The notes under the pieces are model-generated. The model did no database searches, was not told the DNA's origin, and saw nothing but the letters and a program-made list of their open reading frames with translations. This document shows positions 34,653-43,905 of a DNA stretch of 64,000 bases, piece after piece. Origin of the DNA: Brucellaceae bacterium (lineage in GTDB: Bacteria > Pseudomonadota > Alphaproteobacteria > Rhizobiales > Rhizobiaceae); assembly GCA_020637755.1 (NCBI GenBank), contig JACKJW010000003.1, positions 62,001-126,000 on the forward strand, in the 5' to 3' direction. Position 1 is the first letter of the stretch. Each line of letters starts with the position of its first letter. Position numbers and translations under genes: made by a program.

Positions 34653-35848
34653 CAGGGTGTTCCAAACAGGGCCGGGGGATCGGCAGAAAGGCGGGCAGGG
34701 TCGAGCGATCGGGATTGCGGGTCGCTGCCGGCGCGAGCGTTGCGGGCAAGGTCGAAACCGTCCCGCGTGGCCGTCAGAGTGAAGGCAGCGGGGCCGGGAT
34801 GGGCGCAACCCTTGGCGCAACCCGAGACATGGAGAACGGCGCCTTCCGGCACGTGCCTTGCGAGCGCACGGGCGAGCGGACGCACCGGCTGCAGCGCCTG
34901 CGGACAGCCGGGCGCGCCGGTGCAGGCAAACACGCGGGCAAGCGGCGACGGGCCGGTCAGCAGGCCGTCTGTTGCCGGGGCTTGGCGCAATCCTTCGGCC
35001 AGCACCATGCGCCAGGGCGTGATGCGGAAGGCGGGCGCGAGGTCCGCAAGCGCGGTGAGTTGTTCAGCCGTTGCCTGCCCGAACGCAAAGCCGACGAGGA
35101 ACCCGGCCTCCACGGCACCCGCACAGGGCCCGGCTTCTTCCGCGAGGTCTGGCGATGCAGGCGGGGTGTCGCAGGTGAATGCGTCCGGCAGGGCATGCCC
35201 CTTGGCGAGAAGCGCGCGCATCCGGCCACGCCCACCGGTCACGCCACCGCTTGCCACGAACCAGCGCGCCAGCGCCACGGCTTGTGCGGCTGCATCGCGC
35301 CCGTTGACCCGTATGCCACGATCCGCACCATCGGCGCGCAAGATCAGCCCGCCATCTTCTGCACGCTCGATACGGATATCGGCGGAGACTTCCGTCAGCA
35401 CCGGACGGGCCCCAGTATCCACGGCGAAGCCGAATTTGGCGGGCAGGGACGGACCCTCGGCCAGCAAACCGGCCAGTTCCTCCGCGAGTTCCACCGTGCC
35501 GTCACCGTCCTGCCAGAAGGGCGTGACGATGATGTTGCGCGTGGTCTCCTGCGCAATCGTTTCATCCACCAGCCCGGCCGCACGCAGGCCTTCGATCAGT
35601 GGTCCATGGCTCGCTTCTGTGACCCCGCGCAACTGGATGTTGGCGCGCGACGAAAAATCGATGAGACCGCTGCCATGCGCGCGCGCCAGTGATGCAATCG
35701 TGGCCATCTGCGCTGCCGAGATGCGTCCGGAGCGCGGCCGTACACGCACCACGTAGCCGTCACCCGACTGCATGGGGCGCAGCGCACCGGGACACCAGCC
35801 CTGGATCACCGGACCGTCACCGGCTGAAATCGTGGGAACAACCCTCAT
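34652..35848 (-). CDS. cobG: Precorrin-3B synthase (CobG)
   Basis: The 398-residue protein is of the nitrite/sulfite-reductase-like superfamily. It has two ferredoxin-like half domains (IDFSSRANIQLRGV in the first) and the Fe-S/siroheme Cys pattern CTGAPGCPQ ... CAKGCAHPG near the C terminus. It is the oxygen-dependent monooxygenase step, so its presence marks the aerobic pathway. Start 35848 overlaps the cobN stop (ATGA) and has GGAGGT upstream. Confidence 0.93.
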   Translation of the reverse strand: MRVVPTISAGDGPVIQGWCPGALRPMQSGDGYVVRVRPRSGRISAAQMATIASLARAHGSGLIDFSSRANIQLRGVTEASHGPLIEGLRAAGLVDETIAQETTRNIIVTPFWQDGDGTVELAEELAGLLAEGPSLPAKFGFAVDTGARPVLTEVSADIRIERAEDGGLILRADGADRGIRVNGRDAAAQAVALARWFVASGGVTGGRGRMRALLAKGHALPDAFTCDTPPASPDLAEEAGPCAGAVEAGFLVGFAFGQATAEQLTALADLAPAFRITPWRMVLAEGLRQAPATDGLLTGPSPLARVFACTGAPGCPQALQPVRPLARALARHVPEGAVLHVSGCAKGCAHPGPAAFTLTATRDGFDLARNARAGSDPQSRSLDPARLSADPPALFGTP

Positions 35849-38800
35849 GGCCGCACCTCCAGTGAAGCGATGACGGAGTTGCGCCGGGTGCTCCATAGTC
35901 CGCTATCGAGCAGCGAGCGGAAACGATCGCGCATGGCGTCGAGTGCCGCAGGGTTTTCCCGGCTCATGAAGGCCACCACATCGCTGCGCCCGAGAGTCGC
36001 CTCGTGATAGAGATCGAACAGGTGCCCCGGCACATCGCGCGTGGTGTTGGCAAAGGCCGCCAGATGATCCAGCGTCGCGCCGATTTCGGCAGCCCCCCGG
36101 AAACCATGGCGCATCATCCCGTCCGCCCAGCGCGGATTGGCTGCGCGGGCCCTCACCACGCGGCCGATTTCCTCGGATAGCGTGCGCGCCTGCGGGCTGT
36201 CAGGGCGTGTAGCGTCCAGATGGTAGAGTGCCGGGGCCGTTTCGCCGAGCGCCGCGCGCGCAGCGGCAAACCCGCCTTCATGCGCCGCATAGTCCGAGGC
36301 CAGCAGCAGGTCGGTCTCGGCGAGATCCTGCACATGCACGAAGGCGTCCGCCGCGCGTACCCGCTCCTCCAGCGCCGGTCGGTCCTGCTCGGCCTCGCCA
36401 TTCGTCGTGAACCGCCACTCGGAACCCGAAAGCCAGGCCTCGCCGGCCATCGCCTGTGCGCCGGGGGAATAATCTTCCAGTGCCTCGCCCATGGCGAGCC
36501 CGAACAGTCCGGGCTTCGGCCCGAACACGCGCGGCGCAGCACTGCCCCGGTAGGGGTTCTCGTCATCGGCCTCGTCGCGCGCAGCCAGCGCTGCGACCGC
36601 CTGACCAAACATTTGAACAAGTCCCGGAAACACATCGCGGAACAGGCCGGAGACGCGCAGCGTCACGTCGATGCGCGGACGCCCCAGCAGGGCGGGTGGT
36701 AGCACCTCGAAGCCGCTGACGCGCTCGCTGCCATGGTCCCAGACCGGTTTCAGCCCGGCCAGATGCAACGCCATGGCAAATTCCTCGCCTGCCGTGCGCA
36801 TCGTCGCCGAGCCCCAGAGATCAACGACGAGGCCGCGCGGCCAGTCGCCGTGGTCCTGGAGGTGGCGGCGCACCAGTTCTTCGGCCAGCTTCACGCCCTG
36901 CGCATGCGCTGCGCGCGAGGGCACCGAGCGCGGATCGGTGGTGAACAGATTGCGTCCGGTCGGCAGCACATCGGCGCGTCCCCTGAAGGGCGAGCCGGAC
37001 GGCCCGGACGCGACGCGCTTGCCGGCGAGCGCAGCCAGCAGCCCCGCCATTTCCGCCGCACCATGGTCGCCGGTGCCGAAGACATGCAGCCCGTCGCCGA
37101 ACTGGCTTTCCTTGATGTCGCAGACGAAGCGGTCGATGCGGGTGACAGCCTCTGCCTCGCTTGAGGCTTCATCCAGCCCGAGATCGGCCTCCACGCCACA
37201 GGCGCGGGCCTCTTCGCGGATCGAGGCGACAAGCCGGTCGCGCCGCTTTGGATCCAGCCCGTCGGCAGTCGAATATTCGTCCAGCAATTGTTCCAGTCGG
37301 AGCAGCCCGTCCGGAACGGCGGAGCCGGTCAGCGGCGGCGGTACATGGCCGAGCGTCACCGCGCCGATGCGCCGCTTGGCCTGCGCGGCCTCGCCCGGAT
37401 CATTGACGATGAACGGGTAGATCACAGGCATGCCGGCAATGAGGGCCTGCGGCCAGCATTCAGGCGAAAGCGCGACTGCCTTGCCGGGCAACCATTCCAG
37501 CGTGCCATGGGCGCCCACATGAACCAGCGCATCCATGCCCTGCGCCTTGAGCCACAGATAGAAGGCGACATAGGCATGGCGCGGAGTGCGCGACAGGTCG
37601 TGGTAATCGGCATCGCGGCTGGAAACTTCGCCGCGCTCGGGTTGCAGGGCGATGAGCGCCTTGCCACGCCGGATAGCCTTGAATCGGAAGGCGCCGTCAT
37701 GAATGGCGGGATCGGCCTCGGGGGCGCCCCCCGCAGCGGAAAGATCATCACGCAGCGTTTGCGGCAGCGCTTCCAGCGCATCGAGATAATCGGCAACCGG
37801 CCAGGTGAGCACCTCCTCCAACAAGGCCGCACCCAACTCGTTTCCCGGTGTCACGCTGTGGCCGGACGCCGCCAGCGCGCCCAGCATCTCCTCCACGGAC
37901 GCGAGCGCATCCAGCCCCACGGCATGGGCCAGCTGGTGGTCGCGGCCCGGATAGGTGGAGAGCACAAACGCCACGGACTTGTCCGCCGCAGCCTTGTTGT
38001 CCAGCCGCATCCAGCCCTCCATCCGGTCAATCGCCGAGGAAACGAGGGCGCCATCCGCGCGGTGCGCGAAGCGGGAATATTGCAGGTCCGGGTCGCGCTT
38101 GCCGGGTGCCTTGAAGCTGACGGCACCGGAAAGGATGCGCCCGTCCACTTCCGGCAGCACCACATGCATGGCGAGGTCCGAGGGTGACAGCCCGCGCTCG
38201 GAAGCCGCCCAGTCCCTGCGCTGCGCGGTTGAAAGCGCCACCTGGAAGACCGGGCAGCCGGGAGCATCCAGCGGCGACGGTCCGCCGTCGCTTCCGCGTG
38301 CCGAGAAGGCGGTGGCGTTGACGATGGCGGCGGGCTTGAGATGGGCGAGCTGGTCCGCGATCCACGCTGCGCTGTCCGGCGCCTTGAGCGAGGTGGCAAA
38401 CAGCCCGTGCGCCGCGTAACCCCTGGTGCGAAAGGCTCCGATCAGTGCATCGACCGGGGAGAGGTCCGCCGCTGTCAGGTAGGAACGGTAGAAACTGATG
38501 ACGATGCGCGCCTTGTCCGTTTCGGGAAGCGCGGCGATCACGCCGTCGCTGGGATCGTACCAGCCGTGGTCCGGCACGCTCTTGATGCCCGGCACCGGTG
38601 GCGCATAAAGCCCGGCGGCGAGCGACAATTGCTGGAGCGCGGCCTGTGAAGCCACCGCGCCGCCTGCGTCGCAGAGCGCCGAAAGCCTGCGCAGCACCGA
38701 GACGGGCAGGGTGGAGGCGGCATCCAGACGCTCGTCGGGCCGCCCGTCGGCCGGAAGCACGGCGAGTGCAATGGCCTTGCGCCGCGCCAGCGCTTCCACT

Positions 38801-39096
38801 TCCTGCAGGCCGTAGGTCCAATATTGCGCGCCCCCGATCAGCCGGATCAGGATGCCCTTGGCTTGGTCCAGCGTGCGCTCGATATAGGTGTCCACCGACA
38901 ACGGGTGTTTCAGGCCGGACAGGTTGGCCAGCCGAAGTGACGGCAGTCCGTCCCGCCCGCGCTTCCACCCTTCCGCGAAGGCGCCAAGGTCGGAATCGGA
39001 AAAGGACAGCACGACGAGATCGGCAGGGTCCTGCCCGAGATCCCGTGGCGTGTCCTGATCATCAAGACCATGACTTTCGCGGAAGATGACGTGCAT
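35845..39096 (-). CDS. cobN: Cobaltochelatase large subunit CobN
   Basis: The 1083-residue protein is of the CobN/magnesium-chelatase H family, with ILIRLIGGAQYW near residue 85, MDALVHVGAHGTLEWLPGKAV, DLWGSATMRTAGEEFAM, and the C-terminal DADARVHVQDL-like region. It inserts Co(II) into hydrogenobyrinate a,c-diamide together with CobS and CobT, whose genes are not in the window. It is on the short side for the family (many are 1200-1280), but no internal break is seen. Start overlaps the cobW stop as TGATG. Confidence 0.94.
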   Translation of the reverse strand: MHVIFRESHGLDDQDTPRDLGQDPADLVVLSFSDSDLGAFAEGWKRGRDGLPSLRLANLSGLKHPLSVDTYIERTLDQAKGILIRLIGGAQYWTYGLQEVEALARRKAIALAVLPADGRPDERLDAASTLPVSVLRRLSALCDAGGAVASQAALQQLSLAAGLYAPPVPGIKSVPDHGWYDPSDGVIAALPETDKARIVISFYRSYLTAADLSPVDALIGAFRTRGYAAHGLFATSLKAPDSAAWIADQLAHLKPAAIVNATAFSARGSDGGPSPLDAPGCPVFQVALSTAQRRDWAASERGLSPSDLAMHVVLPEVDGRILSGAVSFKAPGKRDPDLQYSRFAHRADGALVSSAIDRMEGWMRLDNKAAADKSVAFVLSTYPGRDHQLAHAVGLDALASVEEMLGALAASGHSVTPGNELGAALLEEVLTWPVADYLDALEALPQTLRDDLSAAGGAPEADPAIHDGAFRFKAIRRGKALIALQPERGEVSSRDADYHDLSRTPRHAYVAFYLWLKAQGMDALVHVGAHGTLEWLPGKAVALSPECWPQALIAGMPVIYPFIVNDPGEAAQAKRRIGAVTLGHVPPPLTGSAVPDGLLRLEQLLDEYSTADGLDPKRRDRLVASIREEARACGVEADLGLDEASSEAEAVTRIDRFVCDIKESQFGDGLHVFGTGDHGAAEMAGLLAALAGKRVASGPSGSPFRGRADVLPTGRNLFTTDPRSVPSRAAHAQGVKLAEELVRRHLQDHGDWPRGLVVDLWGSATMRTAGEEFAMALHLAGLKPVWDHGSERVSGFEVLPPALLGRPRIDVTLRVSGLFRDVFPGLVQMFGQAVAALAARDEADDENPYRGSAAPRVFGPKPGLFGLAMGEALEDYSPGAQAMAGEAWLSGSEWRFTTNGEAEQDRPALEERVRAADAFVHVQDLAETDLLLASDYAAHEGGFAAARAALGETAPALYHLDATRPDSPQARTLSEEIGRVVRARAANPRWADGMMRHGFRGAAEIGATLDHLAAFANTTRDVPGHLFDLYHEATLGRSDVVAFMSRENPAALDAMRDRFRSLLDSGLWSTRRNSVIASLEVRP

Positions 39097-40130
39097 CAGC
39101 CCTCCAGCACCGCGCGGATCGCCGCGCCGTCGATGTCGTGATGCTCGCCAATGACCACAAGGCGCGAGCGGCGCGGCCCGGCACCCCATGGCTTGTCGAA
39201 CTCGGCGCGCACGCGCTCGCCCACGGCCTGCACGAGAAGCCGCATCGGCTTGCCCGTGACCGCGACATAGCCCTTGACGCGCAGCACATGCTGTTCGCGG
39301 GCGAGGCGCACAATCTTCGCCTTCAGGGCCTCGATGTCAGCCTGCTCGCCAATCTCCACAACAACGGAATCGAAGTCGTCATGCTCGTGGTCGTCATGGC
39401 CGTCGTGATGGGAAGGGCGCGACGCGAGGTCATCCTCGGCGGCGGCGTTGAGGCCCAGCACCACGCGCGGGTCGATGCGCCCTTCCGCCATGTCGAGGAT
39501 CGGCAGCTTGCGCGACGATTCTGCTTCAACATGGGCACGCGCGGCGGCGCGCTGGCCCTCATCGGCAAGGTCTGCCTTGGAGAGCAGCACAATGTCGGCG
39601 CAGGCAATCTGGTCCTCGAAAACCTCTGAAAGTGGCGTCTCGTGGTCGATGCTGCCGTCGGCCGCGCGCTGTGCATCGACGGCGGCGACATCCGGCGCGA
39701 AACGGCCATTGGCCACCGCTTCGGCATCGGCAACCGCCACCACGCCATCCACCGTGATGCGCGAGCGGATATCCGGCCAGTCAAAGGCTTTGAGAAGCGG
39801 TTTCGGCAGCGCCAGCCCGGAGGTCTCGATCAGGATGTGATCGGGCTTCTGCGGCAGCGCCATCAGCGTTTCGATGGTCGGAATGAAATCATCGGCGACC
39901 GTGCAGCAGATGCAGCCATTGGCCAGTTCCACGATGTTTTCCGCCGGGCAGTTTTCATCCGCACAACTTTTCAGGATGTCGCCGTCCACACCGACATCGC
40001 CGAATTCGTTGACGAGAACGGCAAGCCGCTTGCCCTGCGGATTGGCCATCAGGTGGCGGATCAGCGTCGTCTTGCCCGAGCCGAGAAAGCCGGTGATGAC
40101 GGTGACAGGGATCTTGGCAAGGTCGCTCAT
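39096..40130 (-). CDS. cobW: CobW, G3E-family GTPase/metallochaperone
   Basis: The 344-residue protein has the P-loop GFLGSGKTTL near the N terminus, the metal-binding GCICCT motif typical of CobW/ZNG1, the ETSGLALPKP guanine/switch region, LLSKADL, and a His/Asp-rich stretch (HHDGHDDHEHDD) before a CobW C-terminal domain. It probably delivers cobalt for chelation using GTP. ATGA overlap with the preceding gene. Confidence 0.94.
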   Translation of the reverse strand: MSDLAKIPVTVITGFLGSGKTTLIRHLMANPQGKRLAVLVNEFGDVGVDGDILKSCADENCPAENIVELANGCICCTVADDFIPTIETLMALPQKPDHILIETSGLALPKPLLKAFDWPDIRSRITVDGVVAVADAEAVANGRFAPDVAAVDAQRAADGSIDHETPLSEVFEDQIACADIVLLSKADLADEGQRAAARAHVEAESSRKLPILDMAEGRIDPRVVLGLNAAAEDDLASRPSHHDGHDDHEHDDFDSVVVEIGEQADIEALKAKIVRLAREQHVLRVKGYVAVTGKPMRLLVQAVGERVRAEFDKPWGAGPRRSRLVVIGEHHDIDGAAIRAVLEG

Positions 40131-40498
40131 TCGGTAGTCTCCAGCGGCGGGATGCGCGCAAGCGATTGCTTGCGGAAGATTTGAGGGCGCTCGCGCCAGG
40201 CCACCAGCCCGTCAGCGGTTGCGGCATAGGCAGCGGCACCGGCCAGGATGTCGTTCACATGGCTCTCGGGGTCCATGCGGCCATAGACATAGGCCCAGCT
40301 CCCGGCCCGCGACAGCGCCACCGAGCAGCCATTGGAGCAGGCCGAAAGGCATTCGACAGGCTTGATGACGACGCCCTCCGGCGCGCCCGCGGCAACCAGC
40401 GCATCATGCAGCCGCAGGCCGGGACGCGGCGCTTCGCCACTGTCCTCGCCCTCGCGGCGGCAGGTGATGCAGACATGGAGCGTGGCGATCATGGCCAT
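40127..40498 (-). CDS. DUF1636 family Cys-rich protein
   Basis: The 123-residue protein has CITC near residue 10 and CLSACSNGCSVAL in the middle, matching the paired-Cys pattern of DUF1636 and of the paralogue at 27123-27458. It is the first gene of the riboswitch-led operon that continues into cobW-cobN-cobG-cobH-cobI-cobJ. Start may be the Met at 40498 or 40492. The function is unknown. Confidence 0.8.
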   Translation of the reverse strand: MAMIATLHVCITCRREGEDSGEAPRPGLRLHDALVAAGAPEGVVIKPVECLSACSNGCSVALSRAGSWAYVYGRMDPESHVNDILAGAAAYAATADGLVAWRERPQIFRKQSLARIPPLETTE

Positions 40499-40607
40499 CC
40501 GTCCCGGCGGTTGCGGCAGAAGGGATGGACGGGATCGAAGCCGGCGGGCAGGCCGCCAGTCCGGACCGGTCGCGGCTCACCCCGTCCGCCTGTCTCGTTT
40601 CGCGCGC

Positions 40608-40805
40608 TGGCAGGTCTCCCGGCTTGCGGATTCCGGCATCGTTGGATGCTTGCGGCCTGCCCGCCTTCCCGGCTTTCAGCCAGTGGCGAGGGGCGGCCTC
40701 TCCGGTCACGGTCGCGGGGGCGGCTGCGCTTTTGGCCAAGCGATCGCCGCTTGACCTGTCGCATTCCCTCTTCGCCTGTCATAAGACAGGAACCAGCGCC
40801 GCTTC
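40608..40805 (-). ncRNA. Cobalamin (B12) riboswitch upstream of DUF1636-cobWNGHIJ
   Basis: On the minus strand the order is: CTGGTTCC, then AGAGGGAATGCG, a GCCGCCCCCGCGACCGTG core, GCCACTG, and the B12 box AAGCCGGGAGACCTGC at 40610-40625. It ends about 110 bases before the operon's first start codon and should repress it when adenosylcobalamin is plentiful. The 5' boundary is approximate. The cobO promoter on the opposite strand must lie in or beside it. Confidence 0.9.
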
Positions 40806-40847
40806 ACCTGCTCTCAAAGGGCACCCCTTGTCAAGGATGGAGAACCG

Positions 40848-41474
40848 ATGACCGAGACGAGCCAGACGCCTGACGATGCCGCCCGCCACGCCTCCAAGAT
40901 GGCCAAGAAGAAGGCCGCGCGCGACAAGATCATGGCCACCAAGGAAGGCGAGAAGGGGCTGATCATCGTCCATACCGGTTCGGGCAAGGGCAAGAGTTCT
41001 GCCGCTTTCGGCATGATCCTGCGCTGCATCGCCCATGGTATGCCTTGTGCCGTTGTGCAGTTCATCAAGGGCGCCTGGAGCACCGGCGAGCGCACGCTGA
41101 TCGAGGAGCGCTTTTCGGACCTCTGCCAGTTTTACGCCATGGGCGAGGGCTTCACCTGGGAAACCCAGGACAAGGCGCGCGACATCGCCGCTGCCGCAAA
41201 GGCCTGGGACAAGGCGAAGGAGCTGATCCGCGACGAGCGCAACGCCATGGTGCTGCTCGACGAGATCAACATCGCGCTGCGCTACGGATACCTCGACATT
41301 GCCGAGGTGGTGGAATTTCTCTTCAGCGAGAAACCGCCCATGACCCATGTGGTGCTGACCGGGCGCAACGCGGCCGACGAACTCATCGAAATCGCCGATC
41401 TGGTGACCGAAATGACGCTGGTGAAGCATCCCTTCCGCTCCGGCGTGAAGGGCCAGAAGGGCGTGGAGTTCTGA
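40848..41474 (+). CDS. cobO: Cob(I)yrinate a,c-diamide adenosyltransferase (CobO)
   Basis: The 208-residue protein has the P-loop HTGSGKGKSSAAFG, VVQFIKGAW, VLLDEINIALRYGYL, and THVVLTGRNAADEL, typical of CobO/BtuR. It adds the 5'-deoxyadenosyl ligand to Co(I). GGATGGAG lies upstream. It is co-directional with cobQ, seven bases apart. Confidence 0.95.
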   Translation: MTETSQTPDDAARHASKMAKKKAARDKIMATKEGEKGLIIVHTGSGKGKSSAAFGMILRCIAHGMPCAVVQFIKGAWSTGERTLIEERFSDLCQFYAMGEGFTWETQDKARDIAAAAKAWDKAKELIRDERNAMVLLDEINIALRYGYLDIAEVVEFLFSEKPPMTHVVLTGRNAADELIEIADLVTEMTLVKHPFRSGVKGQKGVEF

Positions 41475-41481
41475 CAGGTAC

Positions 41482-42930
41482 ATGGCCCGCGCATTGATGA
41501 TCCAGGGCGCCGGCTCCAATGTCGGCAAGTCGATGCTGGTGGCGGGCCTCTGCCGCGCGGCAGTCAAGCGTGGCCTGACCGTACGCCCCTTCAAGCCGCA
41601 AAACATGTCGAACAATGCCGCCGTTACGGTGGATGGCGGCGAGATCGGCCGCGCGCAGGCACTTCAGGCACTGGCCTGCGGTGTCGCGCCCCATACCGAC
41701 ATGAACCCGGTGCTGCTGAAGCCCGAGACCGATACCGGCGCGCAGGTCGTGGTGCAGGGGCAGCGCATCGCCACCCTGAAGGCACGGGACTTCGCGGCGC
41801 TGAAGCCGAAGCTGATGGCCCCGGTGCTGGAGAGTTTCAACCGGCTGAAGGCTTCCTGCGACCTTGTCATCGTGGAGGGCGCGGGCAGCCCGGCGGAGGT
41901 GAACCTTCGCGCCAACGACATCGCCAACATTGGCTTTGCGCGCGCCGCCAACGTGCCGGTCATCATCGCCGGGGACATCGATCGCGGTGGCGTCATCGCG
42001 CAATTGGTGGGCACGAAGGCAGTGCTCGATCCGGCAGACGCGGCGATGATCGCGGGCTTCCTCATCAACAAGTTCCGCGGCGAACCGTCCCTCTTCGATG
42101 ACGGCTACCGCCTGATTTCGGAACAGACCGGCTGGCGCGGCTGCGGCGTGCTGCCGTGGTTCGCCGATGCCGGAAAGCTGCCCGCCGAGGACGCGCTCGA
42201 CATCGGCTCGGGCCGCAAACCGGGAGCCAGGGTAAAAATCGCCTGCCTGGCCTTGTCCCGGATCGCCAATTTCGATGATCTCGACCCGCTGAAGCTGGAA
42301 CCCGCCGTCGACCTCGTGATGGTCCGTGCGGGCGAGGCGATTCCCGGCGATTGCGGGCTCGTCATCCTGCCCGGCTCGAAGTCGACCCGTGGCGACCTCG
42401 CCTTTCTGCGCAAGCAGGGCTGGGACATCGACCTTGCCACCCATGTACGGCGCGGCGGGCATGTGCTCGGCATTTGCGGCGGCTACCAGATGCTTGGGCG
42501 CACGATTGCCGATCCGGACGGTCTGGAAGGCACGCCGGGCACCGATGCGGGGCTTGGTCTGCTCGACGTCGAAACGGTGATGAAGCCTGACAAGCGGCTG
42601 ACCACGGTCGAAGCGGTGCATGCGGCAAGCGGCAGCCCGTTCAGCGGCTATGAAATCCATATCGGCGTCACGGACGGGCCGGACCGCGCGCGCGCCTTTG
42701 CGCATGTGGATGGGCAAGCGGAGGGGGCAATGTCGCCCGATGGCCGCGTCACCGGCAGCTATCTGCACGGCATGTTCGCCGATGACAGGTTTCGTGCGGC
42801 CTTTCTGGCCGGGTTCGGCGCATCTGGATCACTTGCCTACGGGGCCGCCGTCGAACAGACGCTGGATGCGCTCGCCGCCCACATGGAGGCCCATCTGGAC
42901 GTGGATGCGATGCTGGCGCTGGCGCGTTAG
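41482..42930 (+). CDS. cobQ: Cobyric acid synthase (CobQ)
   Basis: The 482-residue protein has the P-loop-like MIQGAGSNVGKSMLVAGLC, KPQNMSNNA, GAGSPAEVNL, and IAGDIDRGGVIA. The C-terminal glutamine amidotransferase domain has GICGGYQMLG (nucleophile Cys) and SYLHGMF (His). It amidates the b, d, e and g carboxylates. It ends one base from the convergent cobC gene. Confidence 0.95.
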   Translation: MARALMIQGAGSNVGKSMLVAGLCRAAVKRGLTVRPFKPQNMSNNAAVTVDGGEIGRAQALQALACGVAPHTDMNPVLLKPETDTGAQVVVQGQRIATLKARDFAALKPKLMAPVLESFNRLKASCDLVIVEGAGSPAEVNLRANDIANIGFARAANVPVIIAGDIDRGGVIAQLVGTKAVLDPADAAMIAGFLINKFRGEPSLFDDGYRLISEQTGWRGCGVLPWFADAGKLPAEDALDIGSGRKPGARVKIACLALSRIANFDDLDPLKLEPAVDLVMVRAGEAIPGDCGLVILPGSKSTRGDLAFLRKQGWDIDLATHVRRGGHVLGICGGYQMLGRTIADPDGLEGTPGTDAGLGLLDVETVMKPDKRLTTVEAVHAASGSPFSGYEIHIGVTDGPDRARAFAHVDGQAEGAMSPDGRVTGSYLHGMFADDRFRAAFLAGFGASGSLAYGAAVEQTLDALAAHMEAHLDVDAMLALAR

Positions 42931-42931
42931 G

Positions 42932-43897
42932 CTAGCCCTTCAACGCCCGCTCAACCTGCTCCCACTCATCCTCCGTGCCCGGCAGGCCGAGCCTTATCCA
43001 GCTTGAGGAATAGGGAAACACGCGGCTCCACACATGCCCGCACGCAAGCCGCTCCTGCGCGGCCAGGGCATCCGGCGTTTCGTAAAGCCGGAACAGGGCG
43101 GTGCCACCGGCAAACCGCCAGCCCGCACCGTGCGCAAGGCCGTCCATGTGTGCCGCGTCCTGCGTCAGCCGGGCGATGGTGGCGTCCCGCCACATGGGAT
43201 CGCCAAGCGCCGCCAGGCCGGCCTCGATGGCGGTGCCGGAAACGGCCCATGGCCCGCTCATGGCTTCGAGCCGCGAAACCACCTCCGGGCTGCCCAGCAC
43301 GAAACCGAGACGCAGGCCGGCAAGCCCGTAGAACTTGCCGAAGGAGCGCAGCACCACAATCCCGTTCTCCCCCGCGCGGGCGGCCAGTGAGAGCTGCGGC
43401 GCTGCATCGCAGAAGCTTTCATCGATGACCAGTGTGCCGACCTGTCCGGACAAAGCCAGCAGGTCGCCAGGCGCATGGGACCGGCTGTCCGGATTGTTCG
43501 GGTTCACCACCACGGCAAAGTCTGCACCGGCCAGTTGCTCAAGGCCGGTCACCTCTTCCACTGCCCATCCGGCAGAACGCAGGCTCGCCGCATGCTCGTT
43601 GTAGGTGGGCGAAAGCACGCGCGCCGTCCCGGGCGGCGAAAGTCGCGGGATCATCTGGATGGCCGCCTGCGCCCCGTTGACCGGCAGCACCGCCGATGCC
43701 GTGCAATAGGCTGCGCGCGCAGCTTCCTTGAGCCGCAGCATGTCGGCGCGGGTCGGCAGGTCGCGAAGCGCCTGGCCGCTGAAGGCAGTCAGCGGGTAGG
43801 GCACGCGGTTGATGCCGGTGGAAAGATCCACCCAGGCTGTCCGCTCGCCGCCAAAGCGGGCGATCGCCTCATCCAGATTACCGCCATGGTCGCGCAT
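42932..43897 (-). CDS. cobC: L-threonine-O-3-phosphate decarboxylase (CobC, aminotransferase class I fold)
   Basis: The 321-residue PLP-dependent enzyme has DLSTGINRVPYP at the N terminus, VNPNNPDSR, VIDESFCDA, and the PLP lysine in SFGKFYGLAGLRLGF. It makes (R)-1-amino-2-propanol phosphate for the nucleotide loop. The start at 43897 gives the typical DHGGNLDEA N terminus and follows GAGGAC. It starts eight bases after cobD ends. Confidence 0.9.
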   Translation of the reverse strand: MRDHGGNLDEAIARFGGERTAWVDLSTGINRVPYPLTAFSGQALRDLPTRADMLRLKEAARAAYCTASAVLPVNGAQAAIQMIPRLSPPGTARVLSPTYNEHAASLRSAGWAVEEVTGLEQLAGADFAVVVNPNNPDSRSHAPGDLLALSGQVGTLVIDESFCDAAPQLSLAARAGENGIVVLRSFGKFYGLAGLRLGFVLGSPEVVSRLEAMSGPWAVSGTAIEAGLAALGDPMWRDATIARLTQDAAHMDGLAHGAGWRFAGGTALFRLYETPDALAAQERLACGHVWSRVFPYSSSWIRLGLPGTEDEWEQVERALKG

Positions 43898-43905
43898 GTC
43901 CGTCC

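Noticed and set aside
35845..39096. CobN truncated because it is shorter than many homologues
   Set aside because: N-terminal and C-terminal conserved regions are both present and the ends overlap neighbours by stop-start coupling, so it looks intact.
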